Assembly: GCA_027315345.1 (NCBI GenBank)
Contig: DAHUYE010000017.1
Location: 1 to 49,008 of the forward strand
Length of the DNA stretch: 49,008 bases
From: Actinomycetota bacterium
GTDB lineage: Bacteria > Actinomycetota > Acidimicrobiia > Acidimicrobiales > JAJPHE01
Reading direction: 5' to 3'
Part shown: in pieces, positions 1-8,826 of the stretch
Layout of the letters: each line of letters opens with the position of its first letter
Numbering within the stretch: the first letter of the stretch is position 1
Program-made: the position numbers and the translations under genes
The notes under the pieces: generated by a model
What the model was told of the DNA's origin: nothing
The model's database searches: none
What the model saw: only the letters and a program-made list of their open reading frames with translations

Positions 1-1
1 C

Positions 2-94
2 CCAGCGCCCCTCCCTCTACGTCAGGCCCTTCGGGTCATCGACGGAGCCGTGGACGACTACGTGAGCCATGCCCGCATCAAGGCTGCCGCATGA
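2..94 (+). CDS. C-terminal end of an unidentified gene (partial)
   Basis: An open frame enters from the left edge and stops at a TGA at 92-94. The visible tail is about 30 residues, ending in the segment LRVIDGAVDDYVSHARIKAAA read in part, with an amphipathic helical look. Too little is visible to name a family. It points towards the permease gene that comes back on the minus strand, so the two are convergent with about 40 bases between them. Frame choice rests on protein-like composition only. Confidence 0.35.
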   Translation, partial: PAPLPLRQALRVIDGAVDDYVSHARIKAAA

Positions 95-135
95 GAACTT
101 GCTTCAAAGCTTAAGAAGGTCAGAACCAAGGAGCC

Positions 136-987
136 CTAGCCCTGGCGCTTCAGCCGCCCCGTCTTCTTGGCCCAGCGTTCGGCCAGGCTGAAGGCGAGGA
201 GCGAGGCCGGGATGAGGACGGCGCCGAAGACGGCCAGGATGACCAGGTTCTCCACCTGGCCGCCCGGGCCCTGCCCGTCGATAAGGGCGCTGCGGATGCC
301 CCGGAGGACGTAGGTGGCCGGTGAGATGTGGGCCACGGCCTGCAGCCAGGTGGGCAGGATGCCCACGCTCTAGTAGACGCCGGAGGCCAGCAGCACGGCC
401 GCCTGGACCATGAAGGACATCTGCTCACCGCGCTCGGGATAGAGCATGGGCAGGATCCCGGTCAGGATGCCGAGGCCGACCAGGCTGATGCTGCCGACGG
501 CGATGACGGCGGCGGCTCCGGCCCAGGAGGCATGGGCCCAGCTCACGTGGAAGAAGGGCAGGGCACAGGCCAGGATCAGCAGGGTCCGCAGGGTGGCGTG
601 GATGACGCCGAAGGTGGACATGCCGATCAGATGCACGGCCCTGGGCACGGGCGCCATGAGCGTGTGCTCGATGGTGCCCTCCCATCGCTCCCAGGTGATG
701 ACCAGGCTCATGTCGTCGAGGACGGCGGACAGGTAGGCCCACACCAGCGTCCCGATCAGGAGGAACAAGGTGAAGCGGGTCACCTCGGCGGCGGTGACGG
801 TCCCGGTGTGGGCGGCCTGCTTGGCGATGAAGGTGATGGCCAGGGTGTTGACCACGCCGTAGACGACCCAGACGACCTCCCACAGCCAGTACCGCTTCCA
901 CAGATTCGTCTGGCGCTCGACGAAGGCCCAACCCAGGGCCACCCGGCGGGGCGGCGGCAGGCGGAACGCTTGTTCAATCGTCGACAC
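136..987 (-). pseudogene. ABC-2 type exporter permease interrupted by an in-frame TAG
   Basis: This is the membrane subunit of an ABC-2 (DrrB/NodJ-like) exporter, partner of the ATPase at 974-1867, whose 3' end it overlaps by 14 bases. The frame reads through 283 codons with several hydrophobic segments but meets a TAG at 370-372, between LLASGVY and SVGILPTWLQ. Related permeases normally run straight through here (pattern SGVYY-x-V-x-x-LP-x-WLQ), so the stop most simply replaces a Tyr or similar codon. The downstream 76 codons (136-366) keep coding character, including the conserved HISPATYVLRGIR stretch. Seen: one stop, no frameshift. Inference: recent nonsense mutation, sequencing error, or amber readthrough. 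If translated only to the stop, the protein would lack its last membrane helices. Confidence 0.8.
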
Positions 988-1867
988 GGGCTCTCTCCTC
1001 CTCCTCGTCCTCCTCGATGTCCTGGCCGGTCAGGGCCATGAACACCGTTTCCATGGTGATCTCCTCCAGGGGCCGCCCCTCGGCCACCTGCTTGCGCAGC
1101 TGCAAAGGGGTGCCTTCGCTCACCATCCGTCCACTCACGATGAAGGTGATGCGGTCGCAGAGCAACTCGGCTTCGTCCATGTCGTGAGTGGTCAGCATGA
1201 TGGTGGTTTCTTTCTCCCGCCTCACCTCGGCCACGAAGCTCTGCACGTCGCGCTTGGATCGCGGATCGAGGCCGGTGGTTGGTTCGTCCAGCAGCAACAG
1301 CCGGGGACTGGTCAGGAAGGCCCGGGCCACGGCCACCTTCTGCTGCTGGCCTCGGGAGAGGTGCTGCATGGGCTCTTTGGCTCGGCCCTTGCCGAGCTTG
1401 AGCCGCTCGAGTATCTCGGCGCTGCGCCGTTTGATCTCGGCACCGGGCAGGCCGTAGGCCCGTCCGTAGAACAGGAGGTTCTCCTCCGGGGACATGGCCC
1501 GGAAAAAGGACGGGTCGGCCGAGACGCGGTTGAGCAGCGGGCGCACCGCCGAGGGGTGGCGCACGGCGTCGTGGCCGAAGATCCGTACCTCCCCGGCGTC
1601 GGGCAGGAGCAGGGTCGAGAGAATCCTGATCAGGGTCGACTTGCCCGACCCGTTGGCGCCCAGGACCCCGAATATCTCCCCCGTCTCCACGGCGAAGCTC
1701 ACGTCGTCCACGGCCAGGTGTTTCCGCCGATTCACCGCGCCGGTATTGCCGCCGCCGCCGCCGCGTCCGTGCTCGGCGCGTCTACGCCGGCCTGTGTTCT
1801 TGAAGGCCTTGACCAGACCGTGGGCCTCAAGGGGCCGAACCCGGTCCGGTCCCGTTGACAGGGACAT
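974..1867 (-). CDS. ABC exporter ATP-binding subunit (DrrA/CcmA-like)
   Basis: ATPase that would power the adjacent ABC-2 permease; substrate unknown (drug, lipid or polysaccharide export are all possible in this family). The 297 residues carry Walker A GANGSGKST (about 70-78), signature LSRGQQQ (about 170), Walker B LLLLDEP followed by TTGLDP (about 190-201) and the switch His in TTHDMDEAE. Residues 25-50 hold an unusual Arg/Gly-rich insert ahead of the nucleotide fold. The C-terminus is very acidic. The ATG start has a GAGGAG ribosome site about 7 bases upstream. The pair is transcribed ATPase first, then permease. Confidence 0.9.
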   Translation of the reverse strand: MSLSTGPDRVRPLEAHGLVKAFKNTGRRRRAEHGRGGGGGNTGAVNRRKHLAVDDVSFAVETGEIFGVLGANGSGKSTLIRILSTLLLPDAGEVRIFGHDAVRHPSAVRPLLNRVSADPSFFRAMSPEENLLFYGRAYGLPGAEIKRRSAEILERLKLGKGRAKEPMQHLSRGQQQKVAVARAFLTSPRLLLLDEPTTGLDPRSKRDVQSFVAEVRREKETTIMLTTHDMDEAELLCDRITFIVSGRMVSEGTPLQLRKQVAEGRPLEEITMETVFMALTGQDIEEDEEEERARVDD

Positions 1868-2039
1868 CGTTATCTCCTCGCGATTTGATCACGCCCGGCC
1901 GGCGGCCAGGCTCTGACGGCTCCTCCTCAACGCCCAGGGCGCCGGGGGGCCTCGAGCGGGGACTTAATAACGCTGTCTGTTTCTCACGGTCGGAGAAGGT
2001 AGCGGCGCGTCTTGGACGCTGCCGGGTAATAAATCCGGA

Positions 2040-3167
2040 TCACAGGTAGCTCCCGTCCGTCCCACCGGCCAGGTCCACCCGGATCTCCTTGATGGCGCCG
2101 CTGGCGGCGTACAACTCGGCCAGGGTCGCACCTTGCGGGCTGAGGTGGACCTTGGATCCGCTGCCGCCGAGCCAGGTCCTGGCCTCGGCCGGCGTCAGGG
2201 GTCCGACCTCGATCTGGGCCAGGCAGCGGCCGGGCCTGACCACGGCCGGATGAAGACGCTCCAGCGGCTCGTTGGTGGTTATGGCCATCAGCAGGTTGAC
2301 GCCCTGACCCAGGATGCCGTCGGTGAGGTTGAGCAGGCGGCCCAGCGACTGACCGGCCGACCGCTTGGCGTCCGACCTGATGAGCTCGTCACAGTCCTCA
2401 AGGATCAGGAGCCGGAACGGACGGGGGCTGTCCGGCTTTCGGGGCAGCGGGTCATCATCTCCGCCCAGCATCACCGAGAGCAGGTAGTTGGCCTCACCCA
2501 GCATGCGCTCGGGGTCGAGCACATACTCGAAGCGGCACTGGGCCTTCCAACCCTCGGCCAGGGCACGGAGGGCCGTGGTCTTACCGGTGCCGGGGGGACC
2601 GTGGAGGAGGATCAGCCGGCCGCGGGTCGTGGCCAGCTCCGTGGTGTTGACCCGATCGAGGGCCCGGGCCACGGGTTGGCTGTAGTTGCGCCGGATGTCC
2701 GCCCACCGACAGGCCGGCAGCTTGCGCTCGGTCATGCGCGCCCCCCACGGGGCGTTGTTCCAGAAACCGAAGCGGGTGACGGCGGGCTGGCCCGCTTCGG
2801 GGTCGGCTTCGACCGCCTCGGCCAGGGCGGCCTTAAGCACCGAGTTCCCCAGAGCTTCCTCCGCGGCCGTCACCATGATCCGGGCCGAGCCGTCGTGGGA
2901 GCGCTCGACCAGGAGAGTCCAGCCCGGGCCGGTGGCGAGGAGGGCCGAGCTGCGCTTGTGGACGACCCGGCGGACCGGCTCGACACCCGGGGGCACGAGG
3001 GAAGCCTCCTCCCGGACCCGGGTCATGCTCCGGGTCGCGGCCCAGGGTTGGGCCCCGGCCAGGAAGGGCCGCAGGGACAGGGCGCGCAGGGCGTCGGACA
3101 GTGGGGTGTGCGGCCCGAGGGTGGCCACGGCGTGCAGCTCATCGAAGGTCGACATCGGGTTGGTCAT
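2040..3167 (-). CDS. AAA+ ATPase with actinobacterial N-terminal domain (DUF5925-like)
   Basis: A 375-residue protein. The N-terminal half (1-150) has no recognisable motif and resembles the actinobacterial DUF5925 type. The C-terminal half is an AAA+ module with Walker A GPPGTGKTT (190-198), Walker B LLILEDCDE (about 253-261) and a sensor region ITTNEPLERLHPAVVRPGRC with an arginine-finger-like VRPGR. Such proteins remodel or unfold partners; the partner is not evident here. It runs towards the ABC ATPase gene, with 172 bases between, and is divergent from the Ada-AlkA gene across about 270 bases. Function beyond ATPase is not assigned. Confidence 0.8.
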   Translation of the reverse strand: MTNPMSTFDELHAVATLGPHTPLSDALRALSLRPFLAGAQPWAATRSMTRVREEASLVPPGVEPVRRVVHKRSSALLATGPGWTLLVERSHDGSARIMVTAAEEALGNSVLKAALAEAVEADPEAGQPAVTRFGFWNNAPWGARMTERKLPACRWADIRRNYSQPVARALDRVNTTELATTRGRLILLHGPPGTGKTTALRALAEGWKAQCRFEYVLDPERMLGEANYLLSVMLGGDDDPLPRKPDSPRPFRLLILEDCDELIRSDAKRSAGQSLGRLLNLTDGILGQGVNLLMAITTNEPLERLHPAVVRPGRCLAQIEVGPLTPAEARTWLGGSGSKVHLSPQGATLAELYAASGAIKEIRVDLAGGTDGSYL

Positions 3168-3441
3168 GGGCGGACGCCGGCATGGATCGTCCAGTGGGAA
3201 GTCGGGGCCGTTCCTCGGCCGGATCGGCCCGGGCGGAACTCGGTCCCATACGAGCGCCCAGCCCGTGAGAGACGGTCCGACCAGCCGGCGGCGTCGAACC
3301 GTGAGGCGTCAAACGGTAGCCGCCCGTTCCGGGGGCGGCGGGACATTTCCGAGCCGGCCCGCAGGCGGTGCACGGAAGGACAACTTGGAGTGGGCCGCGG
3401 GGGTGGAGGAGCGGGGACGGAAGCGCCGGGAAGCGACGGCC

Positions 3442-5019
3442 ATGTCGCAAAACCGCCAGCCCGGGCCGGCGGGATGCGTCAGGCTTGAGGTTGTGATCGA
3501 GGACTTCGACCGGTGCTACTCGGCGGTGCAGTCCAAGGATCCCCGCTTCGACGGCTGGTTCTTCACCGCGGTCACCAGCACCGGCATCTACTGCCGGCCC
3601 AGCTGCCCGGCCCAGACGCCCAAGCCGGCCAACGTCCGCTTCTATCCAACGGCGGCGGCGGCCCAGCAGGCCGGCTTCCGGGCCTGCAAGCGGTGCCGCC
3701 CGGACGCCGCTCCCGGCTCCCCGGAGTGGAACGCCCGGGCCGACATGGTGGCCCGGGCCATGCGTCTCATCGCCGACGGCGTGGTCGACCGGGAGGGTGT
3801 GCCTGGCCTGGCCGCACGGTTGGCCTACAGCCCCCGCCAGCTGGAACGCCTGCTGCGGGCCGAGGTCGGGGCCGGGCCGGTGGCCCTGGCCCGCTCCCAG
3901 CGGGCCCAGACGGCGCGGGTGCTGATCGAGACCACCGACCTGCCCATGTCGGCGCTGGCCTTCGCGGCCGGGTTCTCGAGCATCCGTCAGTTCAACGACA
4001 CCGTCCGGGAGGTCTTCGCCGGCTCCCCGTCCGAACTGCGGTTGAAGGCGGCGGGACGGTTGAAGCCACCGCCCCGGACCGAGGCCGGCCGAGGGGCCGG
4101 CGGTCCCCGCCAGCGGATCGACCTGCGCCTGCCGTTCCGTCGCCCGTTCTGGCCCGACCATCTCTTCGGTCACCTGGGCGCCACGGGCGTGCCCGGTTGC
4201 GAGGAAGTCAGGGCCGATGCCTACCGCCGGGTCCTCGACCTGCCCAGGGGGCCGGCCATCGTCAGTCTGGCCCCCCGGCCCGATCACATCGACTGCCGGC
4301 TGTGGTTGGACGACCTGCGCGACCTGACCACCGCCATCGCCCGCTGCCGCCGCCTCCTGGATCTGGATGCCGACCCCCAGGCGATAGACGCCGCTTTGGC
4401 TCGGGACGAGAGGTTGGGGCCGCTGACGGCCAAGACGCCCGGACAGCGGGTTCCACGAAGCGTCGACGAATCGGAGATGGCGCTGCGCGCCGTGCTCGGC
4501 CAGCAGGTCTCCACGGCCGCGGCCCGGACCCACGCCGGGCGCCTGGTGGCCGGACTCGGCACCCCGGTCACCGATCCGGAAGGCGGCGGCCTGACCCACA
4601 CCTTCCCGCCGGCGGGGCGGTTGGCCGAGGTCGACCCGGACGCACTGGCCATGCCCGAAGCCAGGCGGCGCAGCTTCCTGGCCCTGGCCCGGGCGCTGGC
4701 CGGCGGGACCCTGCAGCTGGGGCCGGGGGCGGATCGGACCGAGGCCCGGGCCCGGCTGGGCGAGCTGCCCGGCCTGGGTCCCTGGACCACCGAGATAATC
4801 GCCATGCGGGCCCTGGGCGACCCCGACGCCTTTCCGGTCGGGGACCTGGGAGTGCGCAAGGCGGCCGCCCAGGCCGGCCTGCCCGCCCAGGGCCCGGAAC
4901 TGGTTGTCCGGGCCGAGGCTTGGCGGCCGTGGCGGGCCTACGCCGTCCAGTACCTATGGTCGAGCCTCGACCATCCCATCAACCGCTGGCAGGCCCATAC
5001 GGATCAGGAGGTGGCATGA
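3442..5019 (+). CDS. alkA: Ada-AlkA fusion: methylphosphotriester sensor / 3-methyladenine DNA glycosylase
   Basis: Repairs alkylated DNA and probably senses the damage. Domains in order: Ada zinc domain with the methyl-acceptor region GIYCRPSC and ACKRC; AraC-type helix-turn-helix (from about ARAMRLIADGVVD to FNDTVREVFAGSP); AlkA N-terminal domain (RLPFRRPFWPDHL); HhH-GPD glycosylase with LRAVLGQQVS, the LPGLGPWTTEIIAMRALGDPDAF hairpin region and catalytic Asp in FPVGDLGVRKA. About 525 residues from the ATG at 3442; homologs usually begin near xEDFDRCY, so a GTG at 3493 is an alternative start, though its AGG lies only 2 bases away. The stop overlaps the ogt start (ATGA). Self-regulation through the HTH domain is inference. 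Confidence 0.92.
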   Translation: MSQNRQPGPAGCVRLEVVIEDFDRCYSAVQSKDPRFDGWFFTAVTSTGIYCRPSCPAQTPKPANVRFYPTAAAAQQAGFRACKRCRPDAAPGSPEWNARADMVARAMRLIADGVVDREGVPGLAARLAYSPRQLERLLRAEVGAGPVALARSQRAQTARVLIETTDLPMSALAFAAGFSSIRQFNDTVREVFAGSPSELRLKAAGRLKPPPRTEAGRGAGGPRQRIDLRLPFRRPFWPDHLFGHLGATGVPGCEEVRADAYRRVLDLPRGPAIVSLAPRPDHIDCRLWLDDLRDLTTAIARCRRLLDLDADPQAIDAALARDERLGPLTAKTPGQRVPRSVDESEMALRAVLGQQVSTAAARTHAGRLVAGLGTPVTDPEGGGLTHTFPPAGRLAEVDPDALAMPEARRRSFLALARALAGGTLQLGPGADRTEARARLGELPGLGPWTTEIIAMRALGDPDAFPVGDLGVRKAAAQAGLPAQGPELVVRAEAWRPWRAYAVQYLWSSLDHPINRWQAHTDQEVA

Positions 5020-5531
5020 CCACGCTGACGCAGGCGAGTACCTGGATGACGACCCTGGACAGCCCGATCGGGACCCTGACCCTGGCGGCCCGGGACGGCC
5101 GGATCACCGGGCTGCACATGGACGGCGCCGACCACGCCCCCACCGGGCTGGAGACGTGGCGGCGGGACGACTCCCAGTTCAAGGAGGCGGTCCGGCAGGT
5201 GCGGGCGTACTTCGCCGGGGAGTTGACCGACTTCGATCTGCCCCTCGAGTTGGAGGGCACCGACTTCCAGCGCCGGGTGTGGCAGGCCCTCCAGGGCATC
5301 CCGTACGGCCAGACCATCAGTTACGGGGAGCTCGCCCGACGGGTCGGCAACGTCAAGGCCTGCCGGGCGGTCGGGCTGGCCAACGGCCGCAACCCGGTGG
5401 CGGTGATAGTGCCCTGCCACCGCGTCATCGGGGCCAACGGCACACTCACCGGTTTCGGCGGCGGCCTCGACCGGAAGAAGTGGCTCCTCGACCACGAACG
5501 CTCCCTGCTACACCGAGAGGGCGGCCGGTGA
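5016..5531 (+). CDS. ogt: methylated-DNA--protein-cysteine methyltransferase
   Basis: Suicide repair enzyme that moves the O6-methyl group of guanine onto its own cysteine. The 171 residues end with the MGMT domain: the wing helix region FQRRVWQALQGIPYGQTISY, then the acceptor loop IVPCHRVIG with the active Cys at about 134, and TGFGGGLDRKKWLL. The ATG at 5016 overlaps the TGA of the Ada-AlkA gene and has AGGAGG just upstream, so the two are translationally coupled. Together they give an alkylation-damage operon covering N-alkyl and O-alkyl lesions. Confidence 0.95.
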   Translation: MTTLTQASTWMTTLDSPIGTLTLAARDGRITGLHMDGADHAPTGLETWRRDDSQFKEAVRQVRAYFAGELTDFDLPLELEGTDFQRRVWQALQGIPYGQTISYGELARRVGNVKACRAVGLANGRNPVAVIVPCHRVIGANGTLTGFGGGLDRKKWLLDHERSLLHREGGR

Positions 5532-5567
5532 GCCCGGCTCGGGCCCCAGGCGGCGTAGCGTCAAGCC

Positions 5568-5849
5568 GTGGAAGACGGGGCGAACGGGGGCGCGGATCCG
5601 GCCGCCGAGGGTGAGAAGGTCCGGCTCAGCCCGGCCGTGTCGCTACTGCTGGCCCTGGTGGTGGGGGCCTTCCTGGCCGCCACGGCTTACCTGAGCCATC
5701 TGCCCTGGATGCACAAGAACCTGGCTCTCGATCTGGTCGAGGGGATCGTGGTCGGGGGCGGGGTCGGCGTGGTGGCCGCTACCCGTGGCCTGACCCTCAG
5801 GGAGCGTGCCCCGCGCCCGCCGCGGCGTCAGCCGGGTCGAAGGCGCTAG
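5568..5849 (+). CDS. small membrane protein, unknown function
   Basis: A 93-residue protein from a GTG start. It has an acidic N-terminus, a clear membrane helix (about 20-43, LSPAVSLLLALVVGAFLAAT), a second Gly/Val-rich hydrophobic stretch (about 58-72) and an Arg/Pro-rich tail. No family recognised. It lies 36 bases after ogt on the same strand, and its last 53 bases overlap the 3' end of the convergent hydrolase gene. No good ribosome site is visible, so the start is uncertain. Confidence 0.5.
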   Translation: MEDGANGGADPAAEGEKVRLSPAVSLLLALVVGAFLAATAYLSHLPWMHKNLALDLVEGIVVGGGVGVVAATRGLTLRERAPRPPRRQPGRRR

Positions 5850-6705
5850 CGGCAGGGGCGGAGGCCGGGGTCGAGGGGACCGCGGCCGGGATGGCGACGG
5901 GCAGGCTGGCCAGGGTGCCCATGCCGGCCACGCCTTCGGCGGCCTGGAGCTGCTCCACCACGGCCCGGGCCACCCGGGGAGAGAGGATCAGAGAGACGTG
6001 GCCGTGGTCCTTGGCCAGGATGTTCACGGCGTTGAGGCCGGGCTGGCGGATCATGGCCGACCGGGGCGGCTGCACCAGGTAATCCACGTTGGAGTAGAAG
6101 GCCACCCACCGCACCCCGTCGACCCGCGGGTGGCGGTTGAGGCGTTGCACCACCCAGGACCCGGGCCGCAGCTCGGCGGCGGTGCGGCCCGGGGCGACCA
6201 CGGCCGCCCAGGTCCCCTCGTGCGGGGTACCCAGGGTCACGACCGTGTCGACGACGTCAGCCCCGTCCAACTCCTGCACGTACCAGCGGGCCAGCAGCCC
6301 GCCCAGGCTGTGGCCGACGATATGGACCTTGTCCGCTCCGGTCCGCCGGCGCAGACGCTCCACCGCATCGCCCAGGCGCCGGGCTGTGCTGGGGATGTCC
6401 CGGGGGATGGGTGAGTAGTCGAAAGTCTCCACCGTTCCGAACCCGGCCGCCTTCAGGTGGCTGCGCAGGACCCACCAGCCGGAGTGGTTGTGGCCGAAGC
6501 CGTGGATCAGGAGCACGGGAGTGGCATGGGCCCCGCCGCCGGCGCCGCGGGCGCTCCGAGCCCGCATGGGCACCATCCCGGAGGGGTAGCGAGAGGCGCA
6601 GCGCAGGAGGGAGGAGACTTCCTTTATCGCTCCGACATAGGTTGCGGGACGCCGCAGTGCGCCCATTACGGTCCCCGGCCACTGATCGGTCTCCAGCGCA
6701 ACCAT
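5797..6705 (-). CDS. alpha/beta hydrolase, lipase-like
   Basis: Probable serine esterase or lipase of the triacylglycerol lipase/PGAP1-like type. Seen: the oxyanion region VLLIHGFGHNHSGW, nucleophile elbow VGHSLGGLLARWYV with Ser at about 133, LGTPHEGTWAA after it, and a late His in KDHGHVSLILSP suited to complete the triad. The C-terminal 40 residues are Ala/Pro-rich and low complexity, and overlap the convergent small membrane gene. No convincing signal peptide, so location is unclear. The ATG at 6705 is chosen; a TTG codon directly before it is less likely. Confidence 0.85.
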   Translation of the reverse strand: MVALETDQWPGTVMGALRRPATYVGAIKEVSSLLRCASRYPSGMVPMRARSARGAGGGAHATPVLLIHGFGHNHSGWWVLRSHLKAAGFGTVETFDYSPIPRDIPSTARRLGDAVERLRRRTGADKVHIVGHSLGGLLARWYVQELDGADVVDTVVTLGTPHEGTWAAVVAPGRTAAELRPGSWVVQRLNRHPRVDGVRWVAFYSNVDYLVQPPRSAMIRQPGLNAVNILAKDHGHVSLILSPRVARAVVEQLQAAEGVAGMGTLASLPVAIPAAVPSTPASAPAASAFDPADAAAGAGHAP

Positions 6706-6755
6706 CAACAGCGTTATACCCGCCCATCACATATTCATGAAGGATGGTTGATCAA

Positions 6756-8318
6756 ATGGCACTTTCGGGCTGGTCAGAACGGGTCATGCTGGCCGCCGGT
6801 CGTGGAACGACCCTCGGCACCCTCATGGACCGGCTGGCCGCTGTCCATGGCGACCGTCGGATGGTGCAGGAGGCCGGCGGGGGGGAGCTCACCTTCAGGC
6901 AGTCCGCCGAGCGGGTGGGGGCGATGTCGTCGACGGTGGCCAGCCGGGTCAAGGCCGGGGACCGGGTCGTCCTGGCCCTACCCAACACCTACGACCTCTG
7001 GCTGGCCTCCCTGGCCGTCTCCCGGGCCGGCGCCATCCCGGTTCCCCTCAACTCCGAGCTGCGTCCCAAGGAGATCGAACTGGTGGCCGCCGATGCCGGC
7101 GCCGCCTGGGTGGTCCGCTCCGCCGAGGAACTCCTCGGCTCAGCCGGCGCCGACCCCGCCGACCCCGCCCCCGCCGGCGCCGGCGGCCCTCCCGCCGGCG
7201 CCGTTCCTCCCGCTGTCCAGGCCGATGCCGGCTCGGTGGCGGCCATCTTCTACACCTCGGGCACGACCGGCCGGCCCAAGGGGGCCAGGCTGACCCACAA
7301 GGCCCTCCTGGGCCAGGTGGGCGCCGCCGTCCTGCTCCCCACCGTCCTGCGCCACGACGAGGCCGTCTTCGGCCTGCCCCTGTCCCACATCATGGGATTC
7401 GTGGCCGCCCTGGGCTTCGCCACTGCCGGCATCCCCGTCTACTTCCTGCCCCGCTTCCGGCCCAACGAGGCCCTGGACGCCCTGGAGGAGCGGGAGGCCT
7501 CCCTCTTCATCGGCGTGCCGGCCATGTACCGGCTGATGGACGAGGCCGGGGCCGAGGACCGGGACCTGAGTTCGGTCCGGGTCTGGATATCCGGGGCCGA
7601 CGCCATGCCCGCCGAGCTGGCCCGGAAGTTCCAGGCCATGGGGGCGGCCGCCACGCTGCCGGGACTGGGCCGGACGGTCGGCGAAGCCGCCTTCGTGGAG
7701 GGTTACGGCATGGTGGAAACCGGGGGCGGAGTGGCCCTCAAGATGTCCCTGCCCTGGCTGCGCCTGCTTCCGGGCGACTCGGTGGGCGTCCCCATGCCGC
7801 CCAACCGGCTCCGGGTGGTGGGCGAGGACGGTAAGGACGTCCCCGCCGGCCAGGTGGGCGAACTCTGGGTGAAGGGCCCCGGCTTACTGGAGGGCTATCA
7901 CGGGGACGAGGCGACCACCCGGGAGGTGCTGACCGAGGACGGCTGGCTGAAGACCGGGGATATGGCCAGGAAGGGCGCCTTCGGGATGATCCACTTCGCC
8001 GGGCGGGAGAAGGACGTCATCAAGCGGGGCGGCTATTCCGTCTACGCCGTGGAAGTGGAGGGGGCCCTGGAGGAGCATCCGGCCGTGGCCGAGGCGGCCG
8101 TGGTGGCGCTGCCCGATCCCAGGGTGGGGGAGGTCCCCGCCGCCGCCATCCGCCTGGCCCCCCACCAGAAGGTCACGGCCGAGGAGCTGGCCGCCTGGGC
8201 CGCCGACCGGCTGGCCGCCTACAAGGTGCCGGTCCGGTTCATCTTCACCCCTGAGTTGCCCCGGACCGGGACCCGCAAGGTCAGGCGGGCCGAGGTCAAG
8301 GCCCTGTTCCAGGACTGA
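6756..8318 (+). CDS. AMP-dependent acyl-CoA synthetase/ligase
   Basis: Adenylate-forming enzyme that activates a carboxylic acid with ATP and CoA. Motifs: P-loop FYTSGTTGRPKGARL, the A5 region EGYGMVETGGG, the A7 motif WLKTGDMARKG, hinge GREKDVIKRGGYSVYAVEVE and the catalytic Lys near the end in RTGTRKVRRAEVK. About 520 residues, the usual length. Two ATG codons compete: 6744 sits directly on the GAAGG, while 6756 lies 12 bases after AAGG and is preferred. Substrate cannot be read from sequence; it lies 100 bases before a B12-mutase subunit and sucCD, so short-chain acyl-CoA metabolism is plausible inference. Confidence 0.88.
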   Translation: MALSGWSERVMLAAGRGTTLGTLMDRLAAVHGDRRMVQEAGGGELTFRQSAERVGAMSSTVASRVKAGDRVVLALPNTYDLWLASLAVSRAGAIPVPLNSELRPKEIELVAADAGAAWVVRSAEELLGSAGADPADPAPAGAGGPPAGAVPPAVQADAGSVAAIFYTSGTTGRPKGARLTHKALLGQVGAAVLLPTVLRHDEAVFGLPLSHIMGFVAALGFATAGIPVYFLPRFRPNEALDALEEREASLFIGVPAMYRLMDEAGAEDRDLSSVRVWISGADAMPAELARKFQAMGAAATLPGLGRTVGEAAFVEGYGMVETGGGVALKMSLPWLRLLPGDSVGVPMPPNRLRVVGEDGKDVPAGQVGELWVKGPGLLEGYHGDEATTREVLTEDGWLKTGDMARKGAFGMIHFAGREKDVIKRGGYSVYAVEVEGALEEHPAVAEAAVVALPDPRVGEVPAAAIRLAPHQKVTAEELAAWAADRLAAYKVPVRFIFTPELPRTGTRKVRRAEVKALFQD

Positions 8319-8418
8319 GCCGGGGAGACGTCCCGACTCGGCCCGGGTCCGTCGGCCCGGGCGTTACCACCGGCCCGGTTGGGGCGCGGCGGGGTAATTG
8401 TGGGACCATGCCGCCCCG

Positions 8419-8826
8419 ATGAGTGTCCCCTACCGAGTGGTGGTGGCCAAGCCCGGCCTGGATGGGCACGACCGTGGTGCCCGGGTGATCGCCCGGGCTC
8501 TTCGTGACGCCGGATTCGAGGTCATCTACACCGGCCTGCACCAGACCCCGGAGCAGATCGTGGCCGCCGTGGTCCAGGAGGACGCCGACGCCGTCGGCCT
8601 CTCCATCCTCTCCGGCGCCCACATGACCCTGGTGCCCCGGGTGGTCGAAGGGCTCAAGGCCGAGGGGGCCGAAGACGTGCTGGTGATGGTGGGCGGGATC
8701 ATCCCCGAGACCGACATCCCCGAACTCAAGAAGCAGGGGGTGGCCGAGGTCTTCGGGCCCGGCGCACCCCTCAACGCCATCGCGCAGTGGTTGCGCGAGG
8801 CCCTCGACTCCAGAGAGGAGCGCTGA
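8419..8826 (+). CDS. cobalamin-binding subunit of methylmalonyl-CoA mutase family
   Basis: A 135-residue stand-alone B12-binding domain. It contains the DxHxxG motif as DGHDRG, with His17 the expected lower axial ligand of cobalt, the SxL motif in LSILSGAH and the closing GG of VGGIIPE. In this family it pairs with a separate catalytic TIM-barrel subunit to interconvert methylmalonyl- and succinyl-CoA; no catalytic subunit lies in this window. The ATG at 8419 is taken because the homologous fold begins at [12 protein letters not shown]. Its TGA overlaps the sucC ATG by one base, so the product that would feed or use succinyl-CoA is coupled to succinyl-CoA synthetase. Confidence 0.88.
   Translation: MSVPYRVVVAKPGLDGHDRGARVIARALRDAGFEVIYTGLHQTPEQIVAAVVQEDADAVGLSILSGAHMTLVPRVVEGLKAEGAEDVLVMVGGIIPETDIPELKKQGVAEVFGPGAPLNAIAQWLREALDSREER

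Noticed and set aside
2686-3441. 250-codon N-terminal extension of the Ada-AlkA frame
   Set aside because: It lies over the AAA ATPase start and the intergenic region, is Arg/Ser-rich and has no domain; family members begin at the Ada domain.
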